64,000 bases of DNA, from NCBI GenBank assembly GCA_002102555.1, contig MCFL01000001.1, forward strand, positions 558,001 to 622,000. The letters are read 5' to 3'. This stretch comes from Catenaria anguillulae PL171 (taxonomy: Eukaryota > Blastocladiomycota > Blastocladiomycetes > Blastocladiales > Catenariaceae). The notes under the pieces are model-generated. The model saw only the letters and a program-made list of their open reading frames with translations. It was not told the DNA's origin and did not search any database. Both the position numbers and the translations under genes were made by a program. This document shows positions 11,763 to 23,837 of this stretch, in pieces (the stretch's first letter is position 1; each line of letters starts with the position of its first letter).

Positions 11763-12165
11763 ATGACCAACGTTCGTAGCCCACAATTGCCATGCATCCA
11801 TCCACAATGCCTGGCGTGACTGTGACTGATGAATGACATGCTCTCCACCAATACCACCTTGCCGCGCTGCCGTTACCATCCGCACAGACTTACACTTTCA
11901 ACGTCGTCATGACCTGCTCTGGCTGCAGCGGTGCTGTTGAGCGGGCTCTCAATCGTCTTGGTGGTATGCCACGTCTCGCCTTGCTTGCCTGGGCTTGGCG
12001 GCAACCCACGTTTAACCCTCCAACTCGACTTGCACATTATTCATAGGCATCTCCAACCTCGAAGTCTCGCTCGAAAAGCAAACTGTCGTCGTGGAGACGG
12101 ACCACCCCAAGGACGTCATCTTCGAGACCATCAAGAAGACTGGCAAGGCCGTGACTGAGGCCTAA
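11763..12165 (+). CDS. ATX1: Copper metallochaperone Atx1
   Basis: Carries Cu(I) in the cytosol to the secretory-pathway P-type ATPase. Three exons: 11763-11771 (9 nt, codons for MTN), 11888-11963 and 12047-12165; 67 residues, typical size. The copper site MTCSGCSG (MxCxxC) is in exon 2, followed by a beta-alpha-beta-beta-alpha-beta pattern (ISNLEVSLEKQTVVVET) and the KKTGK loop near the C-terminus. Donors are GTTCGT and GTATGC. The stop codon and the three codons before it are tandemly duplicated just downstream. Homology to yeast Atx1 is evident along the whole length, which supports the very short first exon. Confidence 0.93.
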
Positions 12166-12177
12166 ACTGAGGCCTAA
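12154..12177 (+). repeat. 12-bp perfect tandem duplication spanning the ATX1 stop
   Basis: ACTGAGGCCTAA occurs twice head to tail (12154-12165 and 12166-12177), so codons T-E-A-stop are repeated in frame immediately after the functional stop. Confidence 0.95.
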
Positions 12178-12290
12178 GAACGTGTACTGATGAAGTCAGC
12201 GACAGCGAGTTCTCTAATATGCAGGTTGGTGGCCGACTCTCAATGTAAATACATATGTAGTACTCTTCATTCAAGAATTGTGTGTTTGGT

Positions 12291-12443
12291 TTATTGTTTG
12301 AGTGTCAACTGCCTCGCGGCTTTGAGTGACAGGCACAGGCCGACAAACATGAGGAATCGGTGGAGCGACTGGGACCGGATGAGCTGCTCTTGCTCAGGCG
12401 TGCGAAACGACGAGTAGATGCGCCGAAAGTTTGGGAAAACCAT
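12291..12443 (-). CDS. Possible 50-residue tail-anchored protein
   Basis: A small open frame of 50 codons starting at an ATG in good context (CACAATGG). The N-terminal half is charged (FRRIYSSFRTPEQEQ) and the C-terminal half has one hydrophobic stretch, LHRFLMFVGLCLSLKAA. Size and layout recall small mitochondrial outer-membrane proteins such as Tom5, but no family signature is firm. The frame is open upstream to 12548 without an ATG, so a spliced 5' exon is possible. Confidence 0.35.
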   Translation of the reverse strand: MVFPNFRRIYSSFRTPEQEQLIRSQSLHRFLMFVGLCLSLKAARQLTLKQ

Positions 12444-12841
12444 TGTGAGTTGCTTCTTGACTTTGCTGTTGGCGAGACAGGATGACAGGTCAGCCAAACT
12501 CGCTCCTCGACTCGAATGAACTGCTCGAACAAATGGGTCACGGACCAAAAGAAGCTGATGACGGGTTGATGGACAGGAAACAGAGGTTGGGCAGCGTTCT
12601 GTGCTTGCTTTCTCCAGCTATGTAGTTGTCGTGTGTGCTGTCTGGTGTCGACACGCTGCTGGCAGGTCACCGGTTAGAGGTGATTGAGATCGACGGACCT
12701 ACGCTTCTGAGTCAGAGGCATACCTACTTCCTCGAATGAGTGGAATTAACAATATCATGAATTGCCTATGCATGCAAAGCCATCTTTAATAACACTTTCG
12801 ACATCAAGCATTCGCCACTCGCCACCAAGTTACACTCCACA
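12444..12841. other. Intergenic region upstream of UMP1
   Basis: 398 bp holding the UMP1 promoter. No gene seen beyond a possible upstream exon of the small minus-strand frame. Confidence 0.35.
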
Positions 12842-13499
12842 ATGGTGAGTTTCCATCCGCCCGCTCCGCACCTTGTCCCAATTGAACCGCCAACATTGGT
12901 TTGGCGATCATGTCGCTCACACACTCACATGTTTTTGCTCCTCCTTGCCCGCCTCGCCCTCCCCATGCCCACCATCTATCTAGTCCACGCTCCGCTTCAC
13001 CCCGAACCCAGCCGACGCCCCAACCTCGCACACGCTCCCGGGCACACACCCCGAGTTTTCCGTGCACGACGCGTTCCGCCACGGCTTGCACTCGGTCAAG
13101 CACGAGGTGGGTGCCGTTGCACACCATCCACTCGAGCCCGTCCTGGCGCAGGCCGACCAGCTCGCCACCCAGCGGTCGCTCACCTTGCAGCGTCGCGTTT
13201 ACGGACTGCACGCCCCGCTCCGGCTTCAGATGGAACGGTCGCTCTTGGCACTCAAGCACCAGAGTCCCGTGTTCAAGAGTGTCAACTTGGGGTTGGAGGT
13301 GATGGCAGGCAAGGACGAGTCGATTGATGTCGAGGATGTTCTTGGTGGTATGTGCTCCCTCTTGTCTTGTTTCCAGGTGCATTTGTAGCGAGTACTTGGC
13401 TGACCCAACGCTTTCCCTGGCCCTTTAGACCGTGACGAGTGTGTTGACGACATTGATTTCCACGCTGTCATGGAACGCAAGCTCAAGATCAAGGTCTGA
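12842..13499 (+). CDS. UMP1: Proteasome maturation factor Ump1 (POMP)
   Basis: Assembly chaperone for the 20S proteasome, degraded as its first substrate. Three exons: 12842-12844 (only the start codon), 12984-13347 and 13429-13499; 145 residues. Conserved segments: FSVHDAFRHGLHSVKHE near residue 25, QRRVYGLHAPLRLQME in the middle (the family core G-L-x-APLKLQME), then SVNLGLEVMAGKDESIDVEDVLG. The ATG is followed directly by GTGAGT, one of only two donors in the window with A at +4. Without the one-codon exon no in-frame ATG precedes the conserved region, so the tiny exon is the best model. Confidence 0.88.
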
Positions 13500-13754
13500 A
13501 TCAACATGTAACCTTTTCCAGTCGTTTGTGGTTTTCGTCACAATTGGTGTCGATTCTCGGTTGAATGAATGTACTTTTCGCCTCTCGCCCGGCCCACAAG
13601 GTGCTGGACAAAGGGTCGTCACATCTGCACAATTGAGCATTTGAATCATGACAAACAATACGGGGTATGATTTACAAGATAAGCAAGACGAGTCAAAGAA
13701 AAAGAGCATAACGAGCATCGTCAACAATGCACTGGCGAAAGCAATCACAAAGGT

Positions 13755-16700
13755 CTACTCATCCCTGTCCTTCTTGCCCACCTCGCCAGCTTGATCTTTG
13801 CCACCACCAGCAACCGCACCTGCCTCGACGTTTGGCGAGCTTGGCATGACACGAATCTGAACCCCACTCTGATTGACTGGACTCGGATGCGCAAGCACAG
13901 GTGATTCCAAGACTGGCGATAACGGCGTACCACTGCTGCTCGCACCCTCACCACTGACAACTGACGTCGTCACGGCCAAATTTAACAAAGATCCCTGTTG
14001 ACTTGCTTGGACGCTTTGTGTGCTGCTCGCGGCCTCGCTCCTCAACTGCTCCTGCGATGTTGACACCGAGCCCAATTGCTCCCCGCCTGACGGCGCACTG
14101 CTGTCCTGCGAATCGGCGCGTGCGAGTTCGTTGCGCAAAGCCGACGGCCGACTTTCTGTTCGTCGGTGGCGTTGCTGTTTCGAACGGCCAGTTGCCGGTG
14201 CGTCCGTGGGAGATCGTGGGACATGACTATCGATTGTCGGCGACATGGGCGACGCTGGGAGGGGAATACTTGGCGGTGCGGCGGACGCGTCGACAGTAGC
14301 TGAAGAGGATGAGGGAATCGCAACACTTGGCGATGGCGCGGTTCCTGCTGGTGGTGGCTGCAATAACGGTTGAGCGTTACTAGGTGCAGGCGCCCCCCCA
14401 GCGGCGGCATTTGCATGGACCATCCGCCCCGACCTTGGGTCAATGTTGATGCCATACTGGTCCGACAGGGCACTTCCCGCATTCCGAGGTAACACGCTCG
14501 TGGACGCCGCACGGCCATGTCCACGACCGCCTGCCGCCCGCTTGCCACCACCAACGCCAGGTCCTGCCCCTGGCCCACCGGCCAGCGGTACTCTGTGTAC
14601 TCCCAATCGATCACCACCCTCTATCAACACTTTGGCACTCGGGTCGGGTCCCTCCAACGGCGCCGATTTCGGCGCGCCTTCCCGATTCAATGTCGACTCG
14701 GGCAATGCTTGCAAATGCATGGCAAACTTCTTTCCTGGGACACCACCTGCCTTTGCGCTGCTGGTGCTCAACTGCCCATTGCTCCCCATTTCACTCCCTC
14801 CCGCGCCAGACCCACGGTACAGTTCCCAATCCGACACGGTCGACTTGCCCTTTTGCTCACTGACAATCTTTTGCGCCTGGACGGCCATACCGAGCGACGT
14901 GGGCGACCCGGGCGTGGGCACGTACTCGCACATGAGAATGTTGCGCATGCCGCCTGTTTCGTCAGTCGAAAACGAAAACCCGCGATTGCGCGTCACGGTC
15001 ATGGATCGCATCACTGTGATGGGCGCCCCTGACGGTTTGGTGGGACTGTTGGATGAGGCCATGAGCGAACCAGAGTTTGTGCCTGTGATGCCTGCTTGCT
15101 GGTTGAAGGTAGCCGAGAGGGTGATGGAGCGGCGGTGCCCGGGGGCGGCGGCCAAGGGCCGTGTGATGGAGCTGGCGCTCGAGATGCGGTTGGTCATGGC
15201 TGCACCGGCAGCAGAGGAAGGTGGCGGTTGGTGATGACCAGACCCGGTCGTATCGATTGTGAGACGCGACGGGTGGTGGGAAACTGGTACGGGAGCCGGA
15301 GTGGAGGAGGATGGATCTGAGGTTGGGGCTTGTGCAACGGATTGTCCAAGTTCGCCAGAGCCCGACTTGGATCCAGACCGCGATCCGGATAGCCTTGCTG
15401 ACTGACGAGCACTTGAAGTCGTGGACGTGGAAAGGCGGCGTGGTGAAGAAGAGTCGGTCGTCAAGCCACTGCTGATGCTGCTGCTCTGGTTGTTGCTGTT
15501 GTTGTTGTCGGTGCCAGTTCCAGCGGGTGACGCTGTTGTGGCAGATGCGGAATTGGCGCCGTCACCATTGCCCATCATGAGATGCTCGGTCGCAAATTGT
15601 AAAATGGCTGGCGTGGGTACAAGCTCAAGCTGCGAACCAGTATTCGACCCGCTTGCATTTCTTGGTGAAGGAATGATGATGGACAACCGATCTGGATGCG
15701 CGGATGGTGGCGGTGGCGGTTCCTCAACCACAACTGGCTCTGGCAACAGCGGCTGAATGTCCAGCTTGAACTTGTGTACCTCGTTCGCAATATCCACGTC
15801 GGTCGGCATGTAAGTCCGCTTGGCATATTCGTACAGGTATCGTGGAAGCATCGACACGGTCACCGACAACAGCGTGCCAAACCAAAACAGTGGCGACGAC
15901 CACAAGATGGCACCCAACCCTTGCACGGGCGAGTCGACATTGAAAAAGACAACCAAGTAGGCATAAAAGACACCGATGCTCGCGACCCAGGTAGCGACAT
16001 GGTTGAACCAGATCCATCGCTTTGTGTTGAGTGCCACGTACAGATTGGCGCAAGTGATGGACGCGGCAGCCATGGTGGTTCCGAGCTCGTAAATGTCGGG
16101 GGCGTAGCCCAGGTGACCGGTCGACTGGCACTCGTAGTAGATGCCCATGGGAATGAAGTAGCACACGAGCGATTGGTACACGCCATCAAACATGTACAAC
16201 CAGAATCGGCTCTTCGTGTAGAGTGTTTGCTTGATACCTGACTGGTACAGCTTGGGGACTTGTGCCGCCATGGATTCGGGCACGTCCTGGTCAAAGATAC
16301 CGAGCACCATGACTGGCCAGTTGGTAAAGAAGAGGTTGTAAAACAGCATGTAGGTGAACTCATAGGGCGCCTGAGTCGAGTAGCCGGCGTAGAACTGAAA
16401 CCAGAAGATCACAAAGACAAAGATGATGTCCTTGTAAAAGTAGTTGTAAATCAGCTCCGAGATGCGATGATAGCTCCATCGGCCGTGCACGAGCAGCAAC
16501 CTGGACAAGTAGCGGAATTGGGCAATGGCGTAGTCACTCGCCATGACGGCTTGAAGGCCCTCCTCGCCAGCGATTCCGATGCCAATGTGGGCAGCTTGGA
16601 TCATGCTCACGTCGTTGGCACCATCGCCAATGGCCAGTGTCACAGCGTTAAGTCCATCCTTGACGAGCGAAACAACTTGAGCCTTTTGAAGTGGACTGAC

Positions 16701-19700
16701 GCGACAGCAAATAACGACCTTGCATCGAGACCCCAGTGAAAGGAGCTCGGCCTTGTTGTTGGCCTCAAGGGCCACTTTGAGTGCCGCGCCGTCAATCACG
16801 AGCGCATGCTCGTTGCATCCAATGACGGCCTCACTGGGGTGAATGTCGGCCGAGCCCTTGAGCTTTTCGCACCCTGTCATCCCATTGGTCAACCCGTTTG
16901 CCCCAGCCGCCGCCGCTCGATTCGTGAAAAAGGTGCTTATTGCCTCCTTGATCTGATTCATGACCGCAGCCGGATCTTCTGGTCCGCCCTTGATGACAAT
17001 GAGGTTGAGGTTCTTTGCGAGCAAGTTGCACGAAAAGCCAATGGAAATGGCCGTCTCCATCTTGTCGCCCGTCAGCACCCACACCTTGATACCAGCGTCC
17101 CGCAAGGTTTGAATGCACTCTGGCACACCTTCTTGTAGCTGGTCCTCAATTGCCGTTGCGCCGAGAAGCACCAAATCACGTTCGATCCGTTCGGCGGTCG
17201 CGTCAATCTTGTCCTCGCGGTCGTGGATGGCAGCACACGCCTCGTTGTAGTCGGCTACCCACTCGTAAAACTCGTCCGTGGGAATGACACGATACGCCAG
17301 GCACAATGTCCGCAGCCCCTCGTCGGCAAATAGCTCGAGGTGCTTGAGTGTGCATTCTTGGACCAATTGGCTCGTGTTGGACCCGAGCCGCTCAAAGATG
17401 ACGAGTCTGCACCCTTGCAATACAAGACAATGGCTCCATCCGGCCGCCGCGCCACAATCGACATGCGCTTCCGTGTAGAGTTGAACTCGAGCACTGCCAG
17501 CAGCGTGTACTGCTCCTCAACACCCATCACGTCCATGAAGATGTCCGTCATGTGCCGCCCAATGAAGGTGAATCCAAGCTCCTTGCTCGCCTCCACAAGT
17601 GCCGCCTCGTCGGGCGACTGCGCCTTGTATGTGATGTGATATGGTTGCGCCGGATCCGGTTTGCTCACGAGCACTGTGTGGCAAATGCCAATGAGGCGCC
17701 AAAACTCACACACCATGCGCGCGTGCTCATTGTCGACATCAAGGTCTTGGTACATGAGTGCGTCGTAAAACTTTGGTGTGGGCGAGCCATACAGTGAGCG
17801 AGGTGTGAAATCGGCCGGCGGGGTGAATTGCGCAGCCGCTGCGGCACTCTTCGTGGGCGACTGAGATGTGAGGAGTGGGGCACCGTAAACGACTCCGTTG
17901 ATGGAGCACCGCCGGAATTCCATAACGTTGCGGGTTAGGGTGCCGGTCTTGTCGCTAAAGACGTATTCAATTTGGCCGAGGTCGTCGGCGAGGTTCCAAG
18001 ACTTGGGCACACAGGGCAGATCAAGGTGCTCGTAGTACATTTGTATGTCAGAGTAGATCAGGTATGCCTGGTAATTGTGTCGAAACGGATTGAGTTAGAG
18101 CGCTCATAGTTTCACAAGTCGATGAATATTGACAAAAGAATCGGACCTGAAGAGTCTTGACAATTTCGACCGTGAGGTAGAGCGAAATGGGAACAATGTT
18201 TTGGAATGCAATGAGGGCCGACCTGTGACCAATTGCACATTGTCAGCATAAGGACAAAGGGTTCCAGGAGGGAACAAGAAGGGCGTACCAGAATGCAAGA
18301 AATGATGCATATCCAACATCATACCCGCTCTCAGACCCAAGCGGCAAATACGGCGCCCTGACCTTGACGGCGTTGCGGCTCCAAAAAATACCTCCCACTG
18401 CGCACACCAAGCAAATGGCCGCCATGAGCAACAAGTTGATGACAATTGCGGATTCATGAGCCGCTCAATGATACTCCGTTTACTCGGTGTCTCGCCCGCA
18501 TTCAGCCTGAGCTTTGTTTGATTGCCCGTGTACACGACGAGCCCAATGACCCAGCTCGTGTTGCGCAGGACGCATCCGCGAAGAAGGACGCCGTTCATGG
18601 TGATGGGAATCTTGCACGGCATTCGGTCGCTGAGGTCCGTCACCGAGCCAAGGTCCGTGATGGTGACTGCGCCATTGAAGGTGAACATGTTGTTGCTCGG
18701 TGCCTCGGCATTGATGACAAGTTTGACGTTGCGACATTGCTCGGGGTGCGAATGTGCGCGGTTTCAGCCATGCCTTTGCGGACCTTGAGGTTGGTTTCGC
18801 CATCCAAGTTCTTGGTCTCGACATAGCACACGCTGTCGGGTTCGGATGTGGACACGATGACAACGTCGGCGGGAATGAACTGAGTTTGCAGACGCATGAG
18901 TATGAGCTTGTTGAAGCTCGCAAGTGAAACAAACGGAGTGCAGGAACGAGCGGTACCTCATTGTTTCGCAACAACACATAATCACCCACCCTCAAGTCTC
19001 GCCACTTGACCGGCGACCAAGCATCCTCGAGTGCGCAGGGATCGCGAATGGACAGATTGCCCAAACTCGTTGCAACCTCGGTCTTTTCCAGCCCTTCCTC
19101 CTCCTTGTCGTCGTCATCTTGATCCCCTCTTGGTCCACTTGGTCATTCCCACCCTTTAGCTTGACTGTCGTCATCACCGCATCGTCATGGTCGACTGCCT
19201 TTGCGGCCGGGTCAGGCGACTGCGACGCGACCACCCCGCCTTGGCAACATGCCAACCTTGTCATTCCCACCTCGGGACTCGGGCACCTCGTCTCCCTTTT
19301 TCCCTAGTACCACCCGCCGAATCCAATAATAAACGGCCCACCTCTTTTGTGTTGTCGGACTCACATAATTGACATTTCCCCACCGAGGCAACGAGTACGT
19401 GATACGATTATTGACCTGATTATCCGTATTGTGGCGCTTCATATCCTCAAACCCGTCCTTCATCGCCGTGACCGCCACAATGATAATGGTGGGTGCTGCC
19501 GCGACCATGGGATCCACCGTGATAAACTCGGGAAATGTTTGCAGGATGATGAGCAGCAGGAAAAACACGTTGGCAAGGCGTCGAAACTGTTCAAAGAGGT
19601 TCTTTGGCAAAAACGACAGCAGCGAGTACTTTGACGTGACCACTTCATTGGACGGATAGGTCATGCTTGGGCGGCCATTGGCGTCCAGGGCGTCCTCGGG

Positions 19701-19793
19701 CAGTGGCGTGTTGACGTAGATGTGACGTTCGGTTGTGCCCGATTTTGGAATGGCTGCGGACAGGCGCCGACGGCCCAGGGTTTCGAGGCCCAT
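13755..19793 (-). CDS. P4-ATPase phospholipid flippase, Dnf1/2-like, with three frame breaks
   Basis: Flips aminophospholipids at the plasma membrane or late Golgi, normally with a Cdc50-type partner. Exons (minus): 19793 to about 19265, about 19120-18957, 18879-18289, 18222-18147, 18067-13755; about 1,880 residues. Seen: [71 protein letters not shown], the phosphorylation site [40 protein letters not shown] in its variant form [28 protein letters not shown] and the C-terminal TM bundle. The tail of about 500 residues is Ser/Pro/Ala-rich. One base is missing at about 17405 (in KGADSVIFERL), 18733 and 18452; each restores conserved sequence if one base is added. The first two exons share a frame but are separated by stops; that intron's ends are uncertain. 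Confidence 0.85.
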
Positions 19794-20183
19794 GGTTGCA
19801 GGATGAGTATTGAGTGAGGGGATTGTGGACTCGAGGGTTGTATGGACGGTGATCGTGTTATGTTGGTTGGACTTGTGCAGGTCGTCTATGGTATCTGCAT
19901 TTCAGCGGGCGGGCATTGCGCTGGGTGGATGCATTGAGATGAATACATTTGCATGATATGAGCGAGGGAACCCTGACTGTCATCCAGACAAAGTAGCGTC
20001 CTCATGCTGACGCGTACTGCAATGTTCGCAACCGACGTCAATCGCTCTCTGTTAGGCCGCTTCCGTTGGTGGTCGTGCGACTGCAATATTGGGCAAGGAT
20101 GCCTACAAATGTAAATGTGCATGGCGCTGCCTAACAGGACGCACGTCTCTCTGACACATATGAGCCAAACTATACAATCAAGG
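19794..20183. other. Intergenic region upstream of the flippase
   Basis: 390 bp between the flippase start and the 3' end of the PSI-domain gene. No gene seen. Confidence 0.4.
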
Positions 20184-21386
20184 TCACCGATCGTCACTCC
20201 TGCGAAACTGCCTGGCGACGGCTGCCTCTCTTGTCCCATGATCCTTGACGGGCGTGCCTTCGGCACTCGATCCGGGCACAACAGCACCGGAATCATTTCG
20301 CCTCAACAAGCACGGATCCCACGGCTCTGCATCAGCATCGTTGTCGTCCTGGAAACTGCCATACCATGCAAGGGACGGGGTTGTCGGCAAGGCCGCGACA
20401 TTTGGGTCGTGCTCGGTTCCGGGAAACGCAAAAGTCGGCTGATGCTGGGCGTGATGCAAAAGAGATGACGTTGAGAGATTGTTTTGGTCTGTGTAGCCGA
20501 CGGTGGATCGGTTGGATGCGGATCGAACGAGGCGCCCGCCGCCTGACGACTGGTGCGGGCGGGTCGTATGGACAGCGTGCTGGTAAGCAGAGTATTCCGA
20601 AAAGAGGCGAACGTATTCGCGGGCAACGAGGCGTTGGCGTTTGAGGCGGTAGTATGTGAGGAAAGCGCATGACGTGATGAAGAGCATGAGCGAGAGGAGG
20701 ACGGTAAATGTGCCAATGAGGAGGGTGGATTGGGTAACTGGAGAGTCAAACGGGGCGAGTGTTGCAGTTGTGAGTCGAGCACAAGAACAATGAACTCGGA
20801 TATCGACAGGCACTGAAAATGACCGCACAGTAGCATTGACCGCTCATGTACTCCCATTTGGAAGAGCATTGCAATGAAGATGTCGGACCCCATACGTCGC
20901 CCGGGATGCAGAGGTTATCCTGCGTTTCAATGACATAATGATGTAAGCGGATTCAGCAAGTTTCGACATGGAATGTAGAAAGCGAAAGACAAACGTACAT
21001 CGGCACACCACCCGCAGCGCTCATTGCGCAAGCAGGTGAAGCATGAAGTGAGCGATGAACATGTTGAATTTTGAGCTGGGTTTCGATACAAGGGCAGAGC
21101 AGAGCGTCAATTATGCATCTGGCCTGCCTAACAGAGACAGGAGATGGGACGAACAGTCCGAGTCCGTTGGCGCTGGTGGGAGAGGCCATGGAAGGGTTGC
21201 ACTTGGCTCGCCATCTTGGATGCCCGAACCAAGGCCTGGATTGGAGCAGGACAGATCGCTGCCGGCTTCAGGTTGTGTTACCGGGAGCCCGTCGTCAATC
21301 AACACAGGTGGGACATCGACTTGAACGGCGGCCGCAGGAACATGCGGCTGGTGCATGGTTGGTGATGGTGTATGGTTGACGATCAT
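20184..21386 (-). CDS. PSI-domain single-pass membrane protein
   Basis: Four exons on the minus strand: 21386-21230, 21075-20999, 20919-20829, 20737-20184; 292 residues, one unbroken frame. The predicted extracellular part has a Cys pattern typical of a PSI (plexin-semaphorin-integrin) module: NSTCSSLTSCFTCL, then NERCGWCAD, DNLCIPGD, LQCSSKWEYMSGQCY, which is joined only after splicing. A strong TM segment follows (STLLIGTFTVLLSLMLFITS), then a basic stop-transfer KRQR and a cytoplasmic Ser/His-rich tail of about 120 residues. No signal peptide is visible in front of the first ATG, so a further 5' exon may be missing. Ligand and role unknown; similar PSI-TM proteins occur in fungi and oomycetes. 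Confidence 0.65.
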
Positions 21387-22415
21387 GGTCGGATATTCTA
21401 TGACTTCCCAGAGTGCATCAAATATTTAAAAACTTACATGGAGAGTTGGTGGAGAGACATTGCCGTGTGTTGAAATCTCTTGAAGCCCCTTGGCGGCTTG
21501 TCTGAATCGAATCTGTCTCGTCTGGCACTCCATAAATACACCACCAAGGTCGGCAGTCGTCGCGTGTTGGCCGGCCAAGCTTTGCACTCGTCGCGGCCGA
21601 GAGTGAGGAGCCGTTGAAGGTATGTACCTAAGCACTTTCACTTGAAATTCAACTCAGATTGACGACAAACGAAAACATGCAGCTCTCCTTACTCCCCTCG
21701 TGAAAACGGTATACATCCGAGCATGTCGTCGGTGAGGGTCGATCGGCGAACCTCGAGTCCAGAGCTTGCGGACGCCGAACTAGGTATATACACGAAGTTA
21801 TGAATGCATCACAGCAACGAGCGAATGGATTTATGTTTGCACGGCAAGCAGATGCAGAATGGGAACTGAACGCATTGCCGACCCGCTGATCGATACCATG
21901 TACTGATAGGCTGTGAAGGTGAACCTCTGTCGTCGCCCGTGTCATTGGCCAAGTCTTCCCTTCCATCTCTTCCACCCACTCTCTCATCCATCCGCCTCTT
22001 CGCGCTCCAAGGCACCATTTCAAGCACTCAACGGACCGTTGGCCGCTTGCCGCTGCTCGTTCCTTGTCGAACACGTCCGTCTCTTCCCTTCGGAGTGACG
22101 CATCGGTCCATTGTATGCACGGAGGTTGGTTCGCGATCAAGTCAACGCTGCCAAGACGATCTCGATTTCTCACTCACGACTGGTTGTGGCTGATCCTGGT
22201 TGCCAATTCCTGCCCGATCCGATCCATACCGATGCCTGTATTTATGTATTCTGCCCATGATACCTCGCGAACTCGAGCCAAGGCTTCCCATTCCCGTCCT
22301 CTACCAGATCACGCAACAGCTCAGTGTGCACACCGCCCAATTGCGATCCCAGTCTATATCCGGCAAGCTATCGCTCCATCAACCGAAAATTACTGCCAGC
22401 AGCTCCAGCACCGCC
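21387..22415. other. Divergent intergenic region
   Basis: 1.03 kb between two divergent membrane-protein genes. Open frames here lack recognisable motifs. A 5' exon of the PSI gene, possibly ending at the GTAAGT near 21437, may lie in it. Confidence 0.35.
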
Positions 22416-23311
22416 ATGACCCCCTTTGTGCGCTCGCGCAAACACGCTTTTCGAAATCGCAACCGTCGCCGGAGTACAATCTCTCTGAGCAATTTTTCCG
22501 GCGATTACGCCATCCCAGCAGCCGTCATTCTCGTCATCTTGGTCGTGACGCCAGCAGGAGCAGTTGTAGGGGGAATCATCCCTCCCCAATCTGCCGACCT
22601 TGCCAATCGCCCACAACTCGACTTGGAGGCGGCGCATTCATCGCTGTTTTTGCCACCGATTCGATTGATTCACGCACGCTCCGTCGATGACCATGCGCTT
22701 GCCGATGATTCCGTTGCTGAAGCCAACAGCGTTGACGACACTTTCGAATCCCGTGTGCTCAAAGCCGAAGCTGTGCAATTTCCTAATGCACCGCCCCCTC
22801 AGCAACAAGCCGAATTGATGGATTCAGAGCCTGTGCCAGTGCAACCGGCTCCACCGATGGCACCTGCACCACCGTCAGCGTCACGCCACCCAAATCAACT
22901 AATTGTGCACCCTGCTGCTCCCCCAATATCTGTGGATGCTTCCGCATCGTCACGACCGCCGCTGTCGCTCGAGTTGCCCATACTCGATCCATTACCGGAC
23001 ATGCAGCGATCCGTGTACCTCGAGCTTCCTGCGCACGACCCCCATGCAGCCGTGACGCACATGCGGATTCAATGGATATTGCTCGTGTTTTCGTTAATTG
23101 TGCTCGCAGCCGTGACGTGGCAATCAAGAAGGGCACAAAAGATTGGGCGGTGGATGGGTGTGCTTGGGAAAGGCAGCTTGGCAAATGGTGTGCAGGTATG
23201 CGAATACTTTTGATTTGTGAACCATGTGCTGTCGGGTTTACTGATCGTGTACCCTTGGTCCTTTGCGTATAAAAGGACAAATCGATCAAGCAACTCGTGT
23301 TGCCAGTTTAG
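22416..23311 (+). CDS. Hypothetical two-TM membrane protein
   Basis: Not recognised. Two exons (22416-23195, 23276-23311) give 271 residues. The ATG lies in a good context (CCGCCATGA) after a non-coding leader. Residues 1-28 are basic (SRKHAFRNRNRRR), followed by a hydrophobic segment YAIPAAVILVILVVTPAGA that may act as a signal anchor. The middle is Pro/Ala/acidic and probably disordered. A second TM near residue 225 (WILLVFSLIVLAAVTW) is followed by a basic, juxtamembrane tail. The last intron uses GTATGC and joins GVQ to DKSIKQLVLPV; an unspliced message would end two codons later. Confidence 0.55.
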
Positions 23312-23837
23312 CTTCAGCAGTCGTTTCTTTTCTCGGAATATTCCACTTTAAACCCAAACCCGCACTTGTCACTTGGCTTGCATCCCAGCTCTTCGTGTAC
23401 ATAGGTGTCGTCCTTTCTTCTCTCCACGAGCGTCCTGTTTCACCGTGTATGTCGTTGAGATTCCCCCCTCGCTGTTCCCTCCCTTACCAGATCTTGTGAC
23501 CCCCTATATCAGCCGAATTCTTCTTCGTTCCAGGCCATGAACCATGTTACCTCACCTTTGCTCCTGGCTTGCGCTCATGGGACTTCCATTCCTCCTCCTT
23601 TTCCCTCTAATCATGATAGCTTATTTATCCGGTAATTGCTCAATCATTTAGTCACCTTCTGTCGCAGCCGCACAATTTTCATGTACTACTCGGAAGGCAC
23701 TGCATTCGATACCACCTTGAATATCAACCCGAGACAAATGGACATAAACCAACCACACGGCAAGCAAAATCACCCATCGACGTTACCCCAACACTTCCCT
23801 TCCCGGACAATGAATGGCCGGTCACTCACGACTCTGT
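23312..23837. other. Convergent intergenic region
   Basis: 526 bp between two 3' ends. AT- and pyrimidine-rich; no gene seen. Confidence 0.4.

Noticed and set aside
17255-18040. Programmed -1 ribosomal frameshifting as the cause of the many frame breaks
   Set aside because: The sites share no slippery heptamer or downstream stem, occur in unrelated genes, and each coincides with a short homopolymer; consensus error or decay is simpler.
21649-22173. A 174-codon minus-strand frame upstream of the PSI gene
   Set aside because: No ATG start and no recognisable motif; it probably is chance.
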